From contig NW_026645856.1 of assembly GCF_949987535.1 (NCBI RefSeq), forward strand, positions 62,001 to 126,000: DNA of 64,000 nucleotides, read 5' to 3'. The notes beneath the pieces were generated by a model. That model had not been told where the DNA came from. It ran no database searches and worked only from the letters and a program-made list of their open reading frames with translations. This stretch comes from Balaenoptera acutorostrata. Taxonomy: Eukaryota > Chordata > Mammalia > Artiodactyla > Balaenopteridae. The translations under genes and the position numbers were made by a program. Positions 37,314-51,320 of this stretch are shown in pieces (the first letter of the stretch is position 1; each line of letters begins with the position of its first letter).

Positions 37314-39009
37314 TTGAAAGCACATGAAAAGCGGCAAAACGTGGACAATGATGCCCTTTTTGGCCAACCAAGCAACCTGGAAAGGCAAATCAGCGCTCCA
37401 AAGAAGTCTCGCTTCCCAGCGGGCAAAAGGGCCATGCGGAAAAAAGTGTCCAAACCAGAAATGCAGGACCGGCCATGGAGAAATGGGAGCCTTGCTACGC
37501 TGATGGGTGGGATGTAAATTGCCAACAGCCACTCTGGAGAAGTGTACGGTGTGTTCTGAAACATCTAAAAAACACAGCTTGGAGAGCATAGGGCACTTCC
37601 ACTCATGGGCGTATAAATTGGAAAACTAAAAATCAGCAAGACACAGGCACCCCAAAGTTTAGGGCTGCTCTGTTGACACGAACCCCCACTTCATTACACC
37701 TTAAATATCCTAGGAAAGAGAAAAATGGATAAAGAAGTTGTGGTCCTCATGTACAATGGAATATCACTCAGACATGAAATCAACATCATAAGGCTAGAAG
37801 CAGCACGATGAGAGGATTTAGGTACGACGATTCTAAGTGAAATAAGTCACACAGAAAAAGACACTTATCATAAGATATCACTTATAGAGGGAATGTAGAA
37901 ACCACTACATTTGAACTGAATTGCAAAACAGAACAGAGTCACAAGTTTAGGAAACACACTATGGCTGCTGAACGGGAAAGGTGAGGTGGGGTGATGCATA
38001 AAACAAGGGTTTCAAATTAGCTCAGATACCGTTCCATAAACCCAATATGTAAGAGACAAGAGCTATTCCTTTTTCAGTGAACTGGACTCAACGCCCCCTA
38101 TTCACCACACAAGAATATATCTGACTAGTAAGAATCTTCAAACCTATGTATTGATATCTCTCTGTAAGTGAGTCAAGGGGGTGTAAAGCGGCATAAACAC
38201 AGCCGTGAAAAGCAGCTAAACCCCATTATAAAAATAAATTACTTTTCAAAACCAGTGAAACAAAGACAGTGAAAGAGAGAGAAATTCTTACAAAATTCGT
38301 TCAGGGGCTGTGATGCAACCTGGATTGACCATATCTAGACCCACAGCTGATTGAGACATAAGGGTGGACACTCTTGGGGCTGAGAGTTTCGCTGAGGTTG
38401 GGTGAGCCAAGGCAGACCCTTTCAAGTAATACTGCATGGTAGCCATCCCATGGGTCCCAAATCTCCAGGTTCAAGGGCATCTTCCTACATCGAAAACATG
38501 CATGAGAAACCCAGAAGATGGTACACCGTGGATCGGGAAAGGTTTCTAAAACGCACCTCATTTCTCATCTCCTTGGCTCGGGTTCGCCATTCCAGTCGAT
38601 TTACTAGCCATCTCCCACCTTGGAGAATCAGCACCTTTAACCTCCTGTTCCGTACAGGTTGCAATTTGTCCTCAGGATGAAGGGGAAAAGGGGGAACCAA
38701 TGAGAGACTAGCTCTAGGTGTTGGGACAGGCACAGGTCACTCTATTTTCCCATCAGGAAGAAGAATTAAGCACAAGCTTAGCCTGCCCCCCAGAACCAGA
38801 AGAGGGCCTGAAGTAATCCTGCGCTTTTGCGGCCAGCTCCCAAAAAAGCGAGTTGAAAAATGGAGCTCAGGGGCACTGCAATTCACAAACCCGGAGAGTT
38901 TTAAATGATACCTCTCGTCCACAAATATATTAAGGGAAGGCAACGAAGAGGCTTTGAAAGCAAGGCAGAATTGCAGGAAACTGATTTCAGGAGGTAGATT
39001 CGAATCGCC
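37314..39009 (+). repeat. Satellite unit 16 (1696 bp), palindrome deleted
   Basis: It carries the same 61-bp loss as unit 13 (scar GCCCTT at 37353-37358). The first ~250 bp duplicate unit 13. After about 37610 the sequence becomes a different variant, including GTTGACACGAACCC and TTTTTCAGTGAACTGG. Confidence 0.92.
37353..37358. other. Deletion scar of palindrome (unit 16)
   Basis: The junction is identical to that in unit 13. The flanking block is a 5,214-bp-offset duplicate, so the two scars most likely represent a single event. Confidence 0.88.
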
Positions 39010-40765
39010 TTGAAAGCACATGAAAAGCGGCCAAACGTGGACAATGATGCCCTTGGCCAAAAAGGGCGTAAGCGTTTTTTCCTGAATATATTCAGGAAAA
39101 AACGCATACGCCCCTTTTGGCCAACCAAGCAACCTGGAAAGGCAAATCAGCGCTCCAAAGAAGTCTCGCTTCCCAGCGGGCAAAAGGGCCATGCGGAAAA
39201 AAGTGTCCAAACCAGAAATGCAGGACCGGCCATGGAGAAATGGGAGCCTTGCTACGCTGATGGGTGGGATGTAAATTGCCAACAGCCACTCTGGAGAAGT
39301 GTACGGTGTGTTCTGAAACATCTAAAAAACACAGCTTGGAGAGCATAGGGCACTTCCACTCATGGGCGTATAAATTGGGAAAACTAAAAATCAGCAAGAC
39401 ACAGGCACCCCAATGTTTAGGGCTGCTCTGTTGACAAGAACCCCCACTTCATTACCCCTTCAATATCCTAGGAAAGAGAAAAATGGATAAAGAAGTTGTG
39501 GTCCTCATGTACAATGGAATATCACTCAGCCATGAAATCAACGTCATAAGGCTAGTAGCAGCACGATGAGTGGATTTAGGTACGACGATTCTAAGTGAAA
39601 TAAGTCACACAGAAAAAGACACTTATCATAAGATATCACTTAGAGAGGGAATGTAAAAACCGCTACACTTGAACTGAATTACAAAACAGAACAGAGTCAC
39701 ACGTTCAGAAAACACACTATGGCTGCTGAACGGGAAAGGTGAGGTGGGGTGATGCATAACACAAGGGTTTCAAATTAGCTCAGATACCGTTCCATAAACC
39801 CAATATGTAATAGACAAGACCTATTCCTTGCTCAGTGAACTGGACTCAACACCCCCTATTCACCACACAAGAATATATCTGACTAGTAAGAATCTTCAAA
39901 CCTATGTATTGATATCTCTCTGTAAGTGAGTCAAGGGGGTGTAAAGTGGCATAAACACAGCCGTGAAAAGCAGCTAAACCCCATTATAAAAATAAATTAC
40001 TTTTCAAAACCCGTGAAACAAAGACAGTGAAAGAGAGAAATTCTTACAAAATTCGTTCAGGGGCTGTGATGCAACCTGGATTGACCATATCTAGACCCAC
40101 AGCTGATTGAGACATAAGGGTGGACACTCTTGGGGCTGAGAGGTTCGGTGAGGTTGGGTGAGCCAACGCAGACCCTTTCATGTAATACTGCACGGTACCC
40201 ATCCCATGGGTCCCAAATCTCCAGGTTCAAGGGCATCTTCCTACGTCGAAAACAGGCATGAGAAACCCAGAAGATGGTACACCGTGTGATCGGGAAAGGT
40301 TTCTAAAACGCACCTCATTTCTCATCTCCTTTGCTCGGGTTCGCCATTCCAGCCGATTTACTAGCCATCTCCCTCCTTGGAGAATCAGCACCTTTAACCT
40401 CCTGTTCCGTACAGGTTGCAATTTGTCCTGAGGATGAACGGGAAGAGGGGGAACCAATGAGAGACTAGCTCTAGGTGTTGGGACAGGCACAGGTCACTCT
40501 GTTTTCCCATCAGGAAGAAGAATTAAGCACAAGCTCAGCCTGCCCCCCAGAACGAGAAGAGGGCCTGAAGCAATCCTGCACTTTTGCGGCCCCCACTCAA
40601 AAAAGCGAGTTGAAAATGGGGCTCAGGGGCACTGCAATTCACAAACCTGCAGAGTTTTAAATGATAACTCTCGTCCACAAATATATTAAGGGAAGGCAAC
40701 GAAGAGGCCTTGAAAGCAAGGCAGAATTGCAGGAAACAGATTTCAGGAGGTAGATTCGAATCGCC
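39010..40765 (+). repeat. Satellite unit 17 (1756 bp), mosaic
   Basis: The inverted repeat at 39053-39124 has two mismatched pairs. The second half (from about 39.35 kb) duplicates unit 13's second half. It has a further AG loss near 40036 in the GAGAGAG run and the shared one-base loss near 40616. Confidence 0.92.
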
Positions 40766-42524
40766 TTGAAAGCACATGAAAATCGGCAAAACGTGGACAA
40801 TGATGCCCTTGGCCAAAAAGGGCGTATGCGTTTTTTCCTGAATATATTCAGGAAAAAACGCATACGCCCTTTTTGGCCAACCAAGCCACCTGGAAAGGCA
40901 AATCAGCGCTCCAAAGAAGTCTCGCTTCCCAGCGGGCAAAAGGGCCATGCGGAAAAAAGTGTCCAAACCAGAAATGCAGGACCGGCCATGGAGAAATGGG
41001 AGCCTTGCTACGCTGATGGGTGGGATGTAAATTGCCAACAGCCACTCTGGAGAAGTGTACGGTGTGTTCTGAAACATCTAAAAAACACAGCTTGGAGAGC
41101 ATAGGGCACTTCCACTCATGGCCGTATAAATTGGGAAAACTAAAAAGCAGCAAGACACAGGCACCCCAAAGTTTAGGGCTGCTCTGTTGACAAGAACCCC
41201 CACTTCATTACACCTTCAATATCCTAGGAAAGAGAAAAATGGATAAAGAAGTTGTGGTCCTCATGTACAATGGAATATCACTCAGCCATGAAATCAAAGT
41301 CATAAGGCTAGTAGCAGCACGATGAGTGGATTTAGGTACGACGATTCTAAGTGAAATAAGTCACACAGAAAAAGACACTTATCATAAGATATCACTTATA
41401 AAGGGAATGTAAAAACCGCTACACTTGAACTGAATTGCAAAACAGAACAGAGTCACACGTTTAGAAAACACACTATGGCTGCTGAACGGGAAAGGTGAGG
41501 TGGGGTGATGCATAAAACAAGGGTTTCAAATTAGCTCCGATACCGTTCCATAAACCCAATATGTAAGAGACAAGACCTATTCCTTGCTCAGTGAACTGGA
41601 CTCAACACCCCCTATTCACCGCACAAGAATATATCTGACTAGTAAGAATCTTCAAACCTATGTATTGATATCTCTCTGTAAGTGAGTCAAGGGGGTGTAA
41701 AGCGGCATAAACACAGCCGTGAAAAGCAGCTAAACCCCATTATAAAAATAAATTACTTTTAAAAACCAGTGAAAGAAAGACAGTGAAAGAGAGAGAAATT
41801 CTTACAAAATTCGTTCAGGGGCTGTGATGCAACCTGGATTGACCATATCTAGACCCACAGCTGATTGAGACATAAGGGTGGACACTCTTGGGGCTGAGAG
41901 GTTCGATGAGGTTGGGTGAGCCAACGCAGACCCTTTCAAGTAATACTGCATGGTACCCAAACCATGGGTCCCAAATCTCCAGGTTCAAGGGCATCTTCCT
42001 ACATCGAAAACATGCATGAGAAACCCAGAAGATGGTACAGCATGTGATCGGGAAAGGTTTCTGAAACGCACCTCATTTCTCATCTCCTTTGCTCGGGTTC
42101 GCCATTCCAGCCGATTTACTAGCTATCTCCCTCCTTGGAGAATCAGCACCTTTAACCTCCTGTTCCGTACAGGTTGCAATTTGTCCTGAGGATGAAGGGG
42201 AAGAGGGGGAACCAATGAGAGACTAGCTCTAGGTGTTGGGACAGGCACGGGTCACTCTATTTTCCCATCAGGAAGAAGAATTAAGCTCAAGCTCAGCCTG
42301 CCCCCCAGAACCAGAAGAGGGCCTGAAGCAATCCTGCGCTTTTGCGGCCAGCTCCCAAAAAAGCGAGTTGAAAAATGGAGCTCAGGGGCCCTGCAATTCA
42401 CAAACCTGCAGAGTTTTAAATGATACCTCTCGTCCACAAATATATTAAGGGAAGGCAACGAAGAGGCTTTGAAAGCAAGGCAGAATTGCAGGAAACAGAT
42501 TTCAGGAGGTAGATTCGAATCGCC
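40766..42524 (+). repeat. Satellite unit 18 (1759 bp)
   Basis: The palindrome is perfect at 40809-40880. The first half duplicates unit 14 (offset 6,969). The second half has private changes (CCCAAACCATGGG near 41957, ACAGCATGTGATC near 42037). Confidence 0.92.
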
Positions 42525-44286
42525 TTGAAAGCACATGAAAAGCGGCAAAACGTGGACAATGATGCCCTTGGCCAAAAAGGGCGTATGCGTTTTTTCCTGA
42601 ATATATTCAGGAAAAAACGCATACGCCCTTTTTGGCCAACCAAGCAACCTGGAAAGGCAAATCAGTGCTCCAAAGAAGTCTCGCTTCCCAGCGGGCAAAA
42701 GGGCCATGCGGAAAAAAGTGTCCAAACCAGAAATGCAGGACCGGCCATGGAGAAATGGGAGCCTTGCTACGCTGATGGGTGGGATGTAAATTGCCAACAG
42801 CCACTCTGGAGAAGTGTACGGTGTGTTCTGAAAGATCTAAAAAACACAGCTTGGAGAGCATAGGGCACTTCCACTCATGGGCGTATAAATTGGGAAAACT
42901 AAAAATCAGCAAGACACAGGCACCTCAAAGTTTAGGGCTGCTCTGTTGACAAGAACCCCCACTTCATTACACATTAAATATCCTAAGAAAGAGAAAAATG
43001 GATAAAGATTTGTGGTCCTCATGTACAATGGAATATCACTCAGCCATGAAATCAACGTCATAATGCTAGTAGCAGCACGATGAGTGGATTTAGGTACGAT
43101 GATTCTAAGTGAAATAAGTCACACAGAAAACGACACTTATCATAAGATATCACTTATAGAAGGAATGTAAAAACCGCTACGGTTGAACTGAATTACAAAA
43201 CAGAACAGAGTCACACGTTTAGAAAACACACTACGGCTGCTGAACGGGAAAGTTGAGGTGGGGTGATGCATAAAACAAGGGTTTCAAATTAGCTCAGATA
43301 CCGTTCCATAAACCCAATATGTAATAGACAAGACCTACTCCTTGCTCAGTGAACTGGACTCAACAACCCCTATTTACCGCACAAGAATATATCTGACTAG
43401 TAAGAATCTTCAAACCTATGTATTGATAACTCTCTGTAAGTGAGTCAAGGGGTGGGGTGTAAAGCGGCATAAACACAGCCGTGAAAAGCAGCTATAACCC
43501 ATTATAAAAATAAATTCCTTTTCAAAACCCATGAAACCAAGACAGTGAAAGAGATAGAAATTCTTACAAAATTCGTTCAGGGGCTTTGATGCAACCTGGA
43601 TTGACCATATCTAGACCCACAGCTGATTGAGACATAAGTCTGGACACTCTTGGGGCTGAGAGGTTTGGTGAGGTTGGGTGAGCCAACGCAGACCCTTTAC
43701 AGTAATACTGCAGGTACCCATCCCATGGGCCCCAAATCTCCAGGTTCTAGGGCATCTTCCTACGTCGAAAACTTGCATGAGAAACCCAGAAGATTGTACA
43801 CCGTGTAATGGGGAAAGGTTTCTAAAACGCACCTCATTTCTCATCTACTTGTGTTCAGGTTCACCATTTCAGCCGCTTTACTAGCCATCTCGCTCCTTGG
43901 AGAATCGGCACCTTTAACCTCCTGTTCCGTACAGGTTGCAATTTGTCCTGAGGATGAACGGGAAGAGGGGGAACCAATGAGAGACTAGCTCTAGGTGTTG
44001 GGACAGCCCCAGGTCTCTGTATTTTGCCATCAGGAAGAAGAATTAACCACATGCTTAGCCTGCCCACCGGAACCAGAATAGGTCCTGAAGCAATCCTGCG
44101 CTTTTGCGGCCAGCTCCCAAAAAAGCGAGTTGAAAAATGGAGCTCAGGGGCACTGCAATTCACAAACCTGCAGAGTTATAAGTGATAACTCTCGTCCACA
44201 AATATATTGAGGGAAGGCAACGAAGAGGACTTGAAAGCAATTCAGAATTGCAGGAAACAGATTTCAGGAGGTAGATTCGAATTGCC
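42525..44286 (+). repeat. Satellite unit 19 (1762 bp), mosaic
   Basis: The palindrome is perfect at 42568-42639, within an interior-type first half. The second half (from about 42.95 kb) is old type and matches unit 7's second half at an offset of 20,981 bp, including the GGGGTGGGGTG expansion near 43450. Confidence 0.92.
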
Positions 44287-46043
44287 TTGAAAGCACATGA
44301 AAAGCGGCAAATCGTGAACAATGATGCCCTTGGCCAAAAAGGGCGTATGCGTTTTTTCTTGAATATATTCAGGGAAAAACACATACGCCCTTTTTGGTCA
44401 ACCAAGCAACCTAGAAAGGCAAATCAGCGCTACAAAGATGTCTGGCTTCCCAGCGGGCAAAAGGGCCATGCGGAAAAAAGTGTCCAAACCAGAAATGCAG
44501 GACCGGCCATGGAGAAATCGGAGCCTTGCTACGCTGATGGGCGGGATGTAAATTGCCAACAGCCACTCTGGAGAAGTGTATGGTGTGTCCTGAAACATCT
44601 AAAAAACACAGCTTGGAGAGCATAGGGTACTTCCATTCATGGGCGTATAAATTGGGAAAACTAAAAATCAGCAAGACATAGGCACTCCAAATTTAGGGCT
44701 GCTCTGTTGACAAGAACCCCCACTTCATTACACCTTAAATATCCTAGGAAAGAGAAAAATGGATAAAGAATTTGTGGTCCTCATGTACAATGGAATATCA
44801 CTCAGGATGAAATTAACATCATAAGACTAGTAGCAGCACGATGAGTGAATGTAGGTACGATGATTCTAAGTGAAATAAGTCATTCAGAAAACGACACTTA
44901 TCATAAGATATCACTTATAGAGGGAATGTAAAAACCGCTACGCTTGAACTGAATTACAAAACAGAACAGAGTCACACGTTTAGAAAACACACTATGGCTG
45001 CTGAACGGGAAAGGTGAGGTGGGGTGATGCATAAAACAAGGGTTTCTAATTAGCTCAGATACTGTTCCATAAACCCAATATATAATAGACAAGACCTACT
45101 CCTTGCTCAGTGAACTGGACTCAACACCCCCTTTTCACCGCACAAGACTATATCTGACTAGTAACAATCTTAAAACCTATGTATTGATATCTCTCTGTAA
45201 GTGAGTCAAGGGGGTGTAAAGCGGCATAAACACAGCAGTGAAAAGCACCTAAACCCCATTATAAAAATAAACTACTTTTAAATACCCATGAAACAAAGAC
45301 TTTGAAAGAGAGAGAAATTCTTACAAAATTCGTTCAGGGGCTGTGATGCAAACTGGATTGACCATATCTAGACCCACAGCTGATTGAGACATAAGGGTGG
45401 ACACTCTTGGGGCTGAGAGGTTCGGTGAGGTTGGGTGAGCCAACGCAGACCCTTTCAAGTAATACTGCATCGTACCCATCCCATGGGTCCCAAATCTCCA
45501 GGTTCAAGGGCATCTTCCTACATCGAAAACATGCATGAGAAACCCAGAAGATGGTACATCGTGTGATCGGGAAAGGTTTCTAAAACGCACCTCATTTCTC
45601 ATCTCCTTGGCTCGGGTTCGCCATTCCAGCCGCTTTACTAGCCATCTCCCTCCTTGGAGAATCAGCACCTTTAACCTCCTGTTCCGTACAGGTTGCAATT
45701 TGTCCTGATGATGAACGGGAAGAGGGGGAACCATTGAGAGACTAGCTCTAGGTGTTGGGACAGGCACAGGTCACTCTATTTTCCCATCAGGAAGAAGAAT
45801 TAAGCACAAGCGCAGCCTGCCCCCCAGAACCAGAAGAGGGCCTGAAGCAATCCTGCGCTTTTGCGGCCAGCTCCCAAAAAAGCGAGTTGAAAAATGGAGC
45901 TCAGGGGCACTGCAATTCACAAACCTGCAGAGTTTTAAATGATAACTCTCGTCCACAAATATATTAAGGGAAGGCAACGAAGAGGCTTTGAAAACAAGGC
46001 AGAATTGCAGGAAACAGATTTCAGGAGGTAGATTCGAATCGCC
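44287..46043 (+). repeat. Satellite unit 20 (1757 bp), 'old-type' first half
   Basis: The inverted repeat at 44330-44401 has four mismatched pairs. Variants match unit 8 up to about 44.6 kb, then unit 3 (AAGAATTTGTGG, CAGGATGAAATTAAC, about 44.7-44.93 kb). The later part has several private changes. Confidence 0.92.
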
Positions 46044-47802
46044 TTGAAAGCACATGAAAAGCGGCAAAACGTGGACAATGATGCCCTTGGCCAAAAAGGG
46101 CGTATGCGTTTTTTCCTGAATATATTCAGGAAAAAACGCATACGCCCTTTTTGGCCAACCAAGCAACCTGGAAAGGCAAATCAGCGCTCCAAAGAAGTCT
46201 CGCTTCCCAGCGGGCAAAAGGGCCATGCGGAAAAAAGTGTCCAAACCAGAAATGCACGACCGGCCATGGAGAAATGGGAGCCTTGCTACGCTGATGGGTG
46301 GGATGTAAATTGCCAACAGCCACTCTGGAGAAGTGTACGGTGTGTTCTGAAACATCTAAAAAACACAGCTTGGAGAGCATAGGGCACTTCCACTCATGGC
46401 CGTATAAATTGGGAAAACTAAAAAGCAGCAAGACACAGGCACCCCAAAGTTTAGGGCTGCTCTGTTGACAAGAACCCCCACTTCATTACACCTTCAATAT
46501 CCTAGGAGAGAGAAAAATGGATAAAGAAGTTGTGGTCCTCATGTACAATGTAATATCACTCAGCCATGAAATCAACTTCATAAGGCTAGAACCAGCACGA
46601 TGAGAGGATTTAGGTACGACGATTCTAAGTGAAATAAGTCACACAGAAAAAGACACTTATCATAAGATATCACTTATAGAGGGAATGTAAAAACCGCTAA
46701 ACTTGAACTGATTTGCAAAACAGAACAGAGTCACACGTTTAGAAAACACACTATGGCTGCTGAACGGGAAAGGTTAGGTGGGGTGATGCATAAAACAAGG
46801 GTTTCAAATGAGCTCCGATACCGTTCCATAAACCCAATATGTAAGAGACAAGACCTCTTCCTTTTTCAGTGAACTGGACTCAACACCCCCTATTCACCGC
46901 ACAAGAATATATCTGACTAGTAAGAATCTTCAAACCTATGTATTGATATCTCTCTGTAAGTGAGTCAAGGGGGTGTAAAGCGGCATAAACACAGCCGTGA
47001 AAAGCAGCTAAACCCCATTATAAAAATAAATTACTTTTAAAAACCAGTGAAACAAAGACAGTGAAAGAGAGAGAAATTCTTACAAAATTCGTTCAGGGGC
47101 TGTGATGCAACCTGGATTGACCATATCTAGACCCACAGCTGATTGAGACATAAGGGTGGACACTCTTGGGGCTGAGAGTTTTGGTGAGGTTGGGTGAGCC
47201 AACGCAGACCCTTTCAAGTAATACTGCATGGTAGCCATCCCATGGGTCCCAAATCTCCAGGTTCAAGGGCATCTTCCTACATCGAAAACATGCATGAGAA
47301 ACCCAGAAGATGGTACACCGTGTGATCGGGAAAGGTTTCTAAAACGCACCTCATTTCTCATCTCCTTGGCTCGGGTTCGCCATTCCAGCCGATTTACTAG
47401 CCATCTCCCACCTTGGAGAATCAGCACCTTTAACCTCCTGTTCCGTACAGGTTGCAATTTTTCCTGAGGATGAAGGGGAAAAGGGGAAACCAATGAGAGA
47501 CTAGCTCTAGGTGTTGGGACAGGCACGGGTCACTCTATTTTCCCATCAGGAAGAAGAATTAAGCACAAGCTCAGCCTGCCCCCCAGAACCAGAAGAGGGC
47601 CTGAAGTAATCCGGCGCTTTTGCGGCCAGCTCCCAAAAAAGCGAGTTGAAAAATGGAGCTCAGGGGCACTGCAATTCACAAACCCGCAGAGTTTTAAATG
47701 ATACCTCTAGTCCACAAATACATTAAGGGAAGGCAACAAAGAGGCTTTGAAAGCAAGGCAGAATTGCAGGAAACAGATTTCAGGAGGTAGATTCGAATCG
47801 CC
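46044..47802 (+). repeat. Satellite unit 21 (1759 bp)
   Basis: The palindrome is perfect at 46087-46158. The first ~650 bp match units 4 and 5 (TGCACGACCGG, GAACCAGCACGATGAGAGG). From about 46.7 kb begins the variant block repeated in unit 22. Confidence 0.92.
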
Positions 47803-49561
47803 TTGAAAGCACATGAAAAGCGGCCAAACGTGGACAATGATGCCCTTGGCCAAAAAGGGCGTATGCGTTTTTTCCTGAATATATTCAGGAAAAAACGCAT
47901 ACGCCCTTTTTGGCCAACCAAGCAACCTGGAAAGGCAAATCAGCGCTCCAAAGAAGTCTCGCTTCCCAGCGGGCAAAAGGGCCATGCGGAAAAAAGTGTC
48001 CAAACCAGAAATGCAGGACCGGCCATGGAGAAATGGGAGCCTTGCTACGCTGATGGGTGGGATGTAAATTGCCAACAGCCACTCTGGAGCAGTGTACGGT
48101 GTGTTCTGAAACATCTAAAACACACAGCTTGGAGAGCATAGGGCACTTCCACTCATGGGCGTATAAATTGGGAAAACTAAAAATCAGCAAGACACAGGCA
48201 CCCCAAAGTTTAGGGCTGCTCTGTTGACAAGAACCCCCACTTCATTACACCTTCAATATCCTAGGAAAGAGAAAAATGGATAAAGAAGTTGGGGTCCTCA
48301 TGTACAATGGAATATCACTCAGCCATGAAATCAACGTCACAAGGCTAGTAGCAGCACGATGTGTGGATTTAGGTACGACGATTCTAAGTGAAATAAGTCA
48401 CACAGAAAAAGACACTTATCATAAGATATCACTTCTAGAGGGAATGTAAAAACCGCTACACTTGAACTGAATTGCAAAACAGAACAGAGTCACACGTTTA
48501 GAAAACACACTATGGCTGCTGAACGGGAAAGGTTAGGTGGGGTGATGCATAAAACAAGGGTTTCAAATGAGCTCCGATACCGTTCCATAAACCCAATATG
48601 TAAGAGACAAGACCTCTTCCTTTTTCAGTGAACTGGACTCAACACCCCCTATTCACCGCACAAGAATATATCTGACTAGTAAGAATCTTCAAACCTATGT
48701 ATTGATATCTCTCTGTAAGTGAGTCAAGGGGGTGTAAAGCGGCATAAACACAGCCGTGAAAAGCAGCTAAACCCCATTATAAAAATAAATTACTTTTAAA
48801 AACCAGTGAAACAAAGACAGTGAAAGAGAGAGAAATTCTTACAAAATTCGTTCAGGGGCTGTGATGCAACCTGGATTGACCATATCTAGACCCACAGCTG
48901 ATTGAGACATAAGGGTGGACACTCTTGGGGCTGAGAGTTTTGGTGAGGTTGGGTGAGCCAACGCAGACCCTTTCAAGTAATACTGCATGGTAGCCATCCC
49001 ATGGGTCCCAAATCTCCAGGTTCAAGGGCATCTTCCTACATCGAAAACATGCATGAGAAACCCAGAAGATGGTACACCGTGTGATCGGGAAAGGTTTCTA
49101 AAACGCACCTCATTTCTCATCTCCTTGGCTCGGGTTCGCCATTCCAGCCGATTTACTAGCCATCTCCCACCTTGGAGAATCAGCACCTTTAACCTCCTGT
49201 TCCGTACAGGTTGCAATTTTTCCTGAGGATGAAGGGGAAAAGGGGAAACCAATGAGAGACTAGCTCTAGGTGTTGGGACAGGCACGGGTCACTCTATTTT
49301 CCCATCAGGAAGAAGAATTAAGCACAAGCTCAGCCTGCCCCCCAGAACCAGAAGAGGGCCTGAAGTAATCCGGCGCTTTTGCGGCCAGCTCCCAAAAAAG
49401 CGAGTTGAAAAATGGAGCTCAGGGGCACTGCAATTCACAAACCCGCAGAGTTTTAAATGATACCTCTAGTCCACAAATACATTAAGGGAAGGCAACGAAG
49501 AGGCTTTGAAAGCAAGGCAGAATTGCAGGAAACAGATTTCAGGAGGTAGATTCGAATCGCC
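47803..49561 (+). repeat. Satellite unit 22 (1759 bp)
   Basis: The palindrome is perfect at 47846-47917. It carries CCTCTAGTCCACAAATACATT just upstream and CGATGTGTGGATTT. The block continues into a near-identical unit 23. Confidence 0.92.
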
Positions 49562-51320
49562 TTGAAAGCACATGAAAAGCGGCCAAACGTGGACAATGAT
49601 GCCCTTGGCCAAAAAGGGCGTATGCGTTTTTTCCTGAATATATTCAGGAAAAAACGCATACGCCCTTTTTGGCCAACCAAGCAACCTGGAAAGGCCAATC
49701 AGCGCTCCAAAGAAGTCTCGCTTCCCAGCGGGCAAAAGGGCCATGCGGAAAAAAGTGTCCAAACCAGAAATGCAGGACCGGCCATGGAGAAATGGGAGCC
49801 TTGCTACGCTGATGGGTGGGATGTAAATTGCCAACAGCCACTCTGGAGCAGTGTACGGTGTGTTCTGAAACATCTAAAACACACAGCTTGGAGAGCATAG
49901 GGCACTTCCACTCATGGGCGTATAAATTGGGAAAACTAAAAATCAGCAAGACACAGGCACCCCAAAGTTTAGGGCTGCTCTGTTGACAAGAACCCCCACT
50001 TCATTACACCTTCAATATCCTAGGAAAGAGAAAAATGGATAAAGAAGTTGGGGTCCTCATGTACAATGGAATATCACTCAGCCATGAAATCAACGTCACA
50101 AGGCTAGTAGCAGCACGATGTGTGGATTTAGGTACGACGATTCTAAGTGAAATAAGTCACACAGAAAAAGACACTTATCATAAGATATCACTTCTAGAGG
50201 GAATGTAAAAACCGCTACACTTGAACTGAATTGCAAAACAGAACAGAGTCCCACGTTTAGGAAACACACTATGGCTGCTGAACGGGAAAGGTGAGGTGGG
50301 GTGATGCATAAAACAAGGGTTTCAAATTAGCTCAGATACCGTTCCATAAACCCAATATGTAAGAGACAAGACCTATTCCTTTTTCAGTGAACTGGACTCA
50401 ACACCCCCTATTCACCGCACAAGAATATATCTGACTAGTAAGAATCTTCAAACCTATGTATTGATATCTCTCTGTAAGTGAGTCAAGGGGGTGTAAAGCG
50501 GCATAAACACAGCCGTGAAAAGCAGCTAAACCCCATTATAAAAATAAATTACTTTTAAAAACCAGTGAAACAAAGACAGTGAAAGAGAGAGAAATTCTTA
50601 CAAAATTCGTTCAGGGGCTGTGATGCAACCTGGATTGACCATATCTAGACCCACAGCTGATTGAGACATAAGGGTGGACACTCTTGGGGCTGAGAGTTTC
50701 GGTGAGGTTGGGTGAGCCAACGCAGACCCTTTCAAGTAATACTGCATGGTAGCCATCCCATGGGTCCCAAATCTCCAGGTTCAAGGGCATCTTCCTACAT
50801 CGAAAACATGCATGAGAAACCCAGAAGATGGTACACCGTGTGATCGGGAAAGGTTTCTAAAACGCACCTCATTTCTCATCTCCTTGGCTCGGGTTCGCCA
50901 TTCCAGCCGATTTACTAGCCATCTCCCACCTTGGAGAATCAGCACCTTTAACCTCCTGTTCCGTACAGGTTGCAATTTGTCCTGAGGATGAAGGGGAAAA
51001 GGGGAAACCAATGAGAGACTAGCTCTAGGTGTTGGGACAGGCACGGGTCACTCTATTTTCCCATCAGGAAGAAGAATTAAGCACAAGCTCAGCCTGCCCC
51101 CCAGAACCAGAAGAGGGCCTGAAGTAATCCGGCGCTTTTGCGGCCAGCTCCCAAAAAAGCGAGTTGAAAAATGGAGCTCAGGGGCACTGCAATTCACAAA
51201 CCCGCAGAGTTTTAAATGATACCTCTAGTCCACAAATACATTAAGGGAAGGCAACAAAGAGGCTTTGAAAGCAAGGCAGAATTGCAGGAAACACATTTCA
51301 GGAGGTAGATTCGAATCGCC
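49562..51320 (+). repeat. Satellite unit 23 (1759 bp)
   Basis: The palindrome is perfect at 49605-49676. It differs from unit 22 at few places in its first half (AAAGGCCAATCAGC for AAAGGCAAATCAGC). From about 50.2 kb begins the first copy of a 3,515-bp duplicated dimer. Confidence 0.92.

Noticed and set aside
32100..39009. Short units as a distinct satellite subfamily
   Set aside because: The 1,696-1,697-bp units differ from neighbours essentially by the 61-bp palindrome deletion plus one or two single-base losses, so they are deletion variants.
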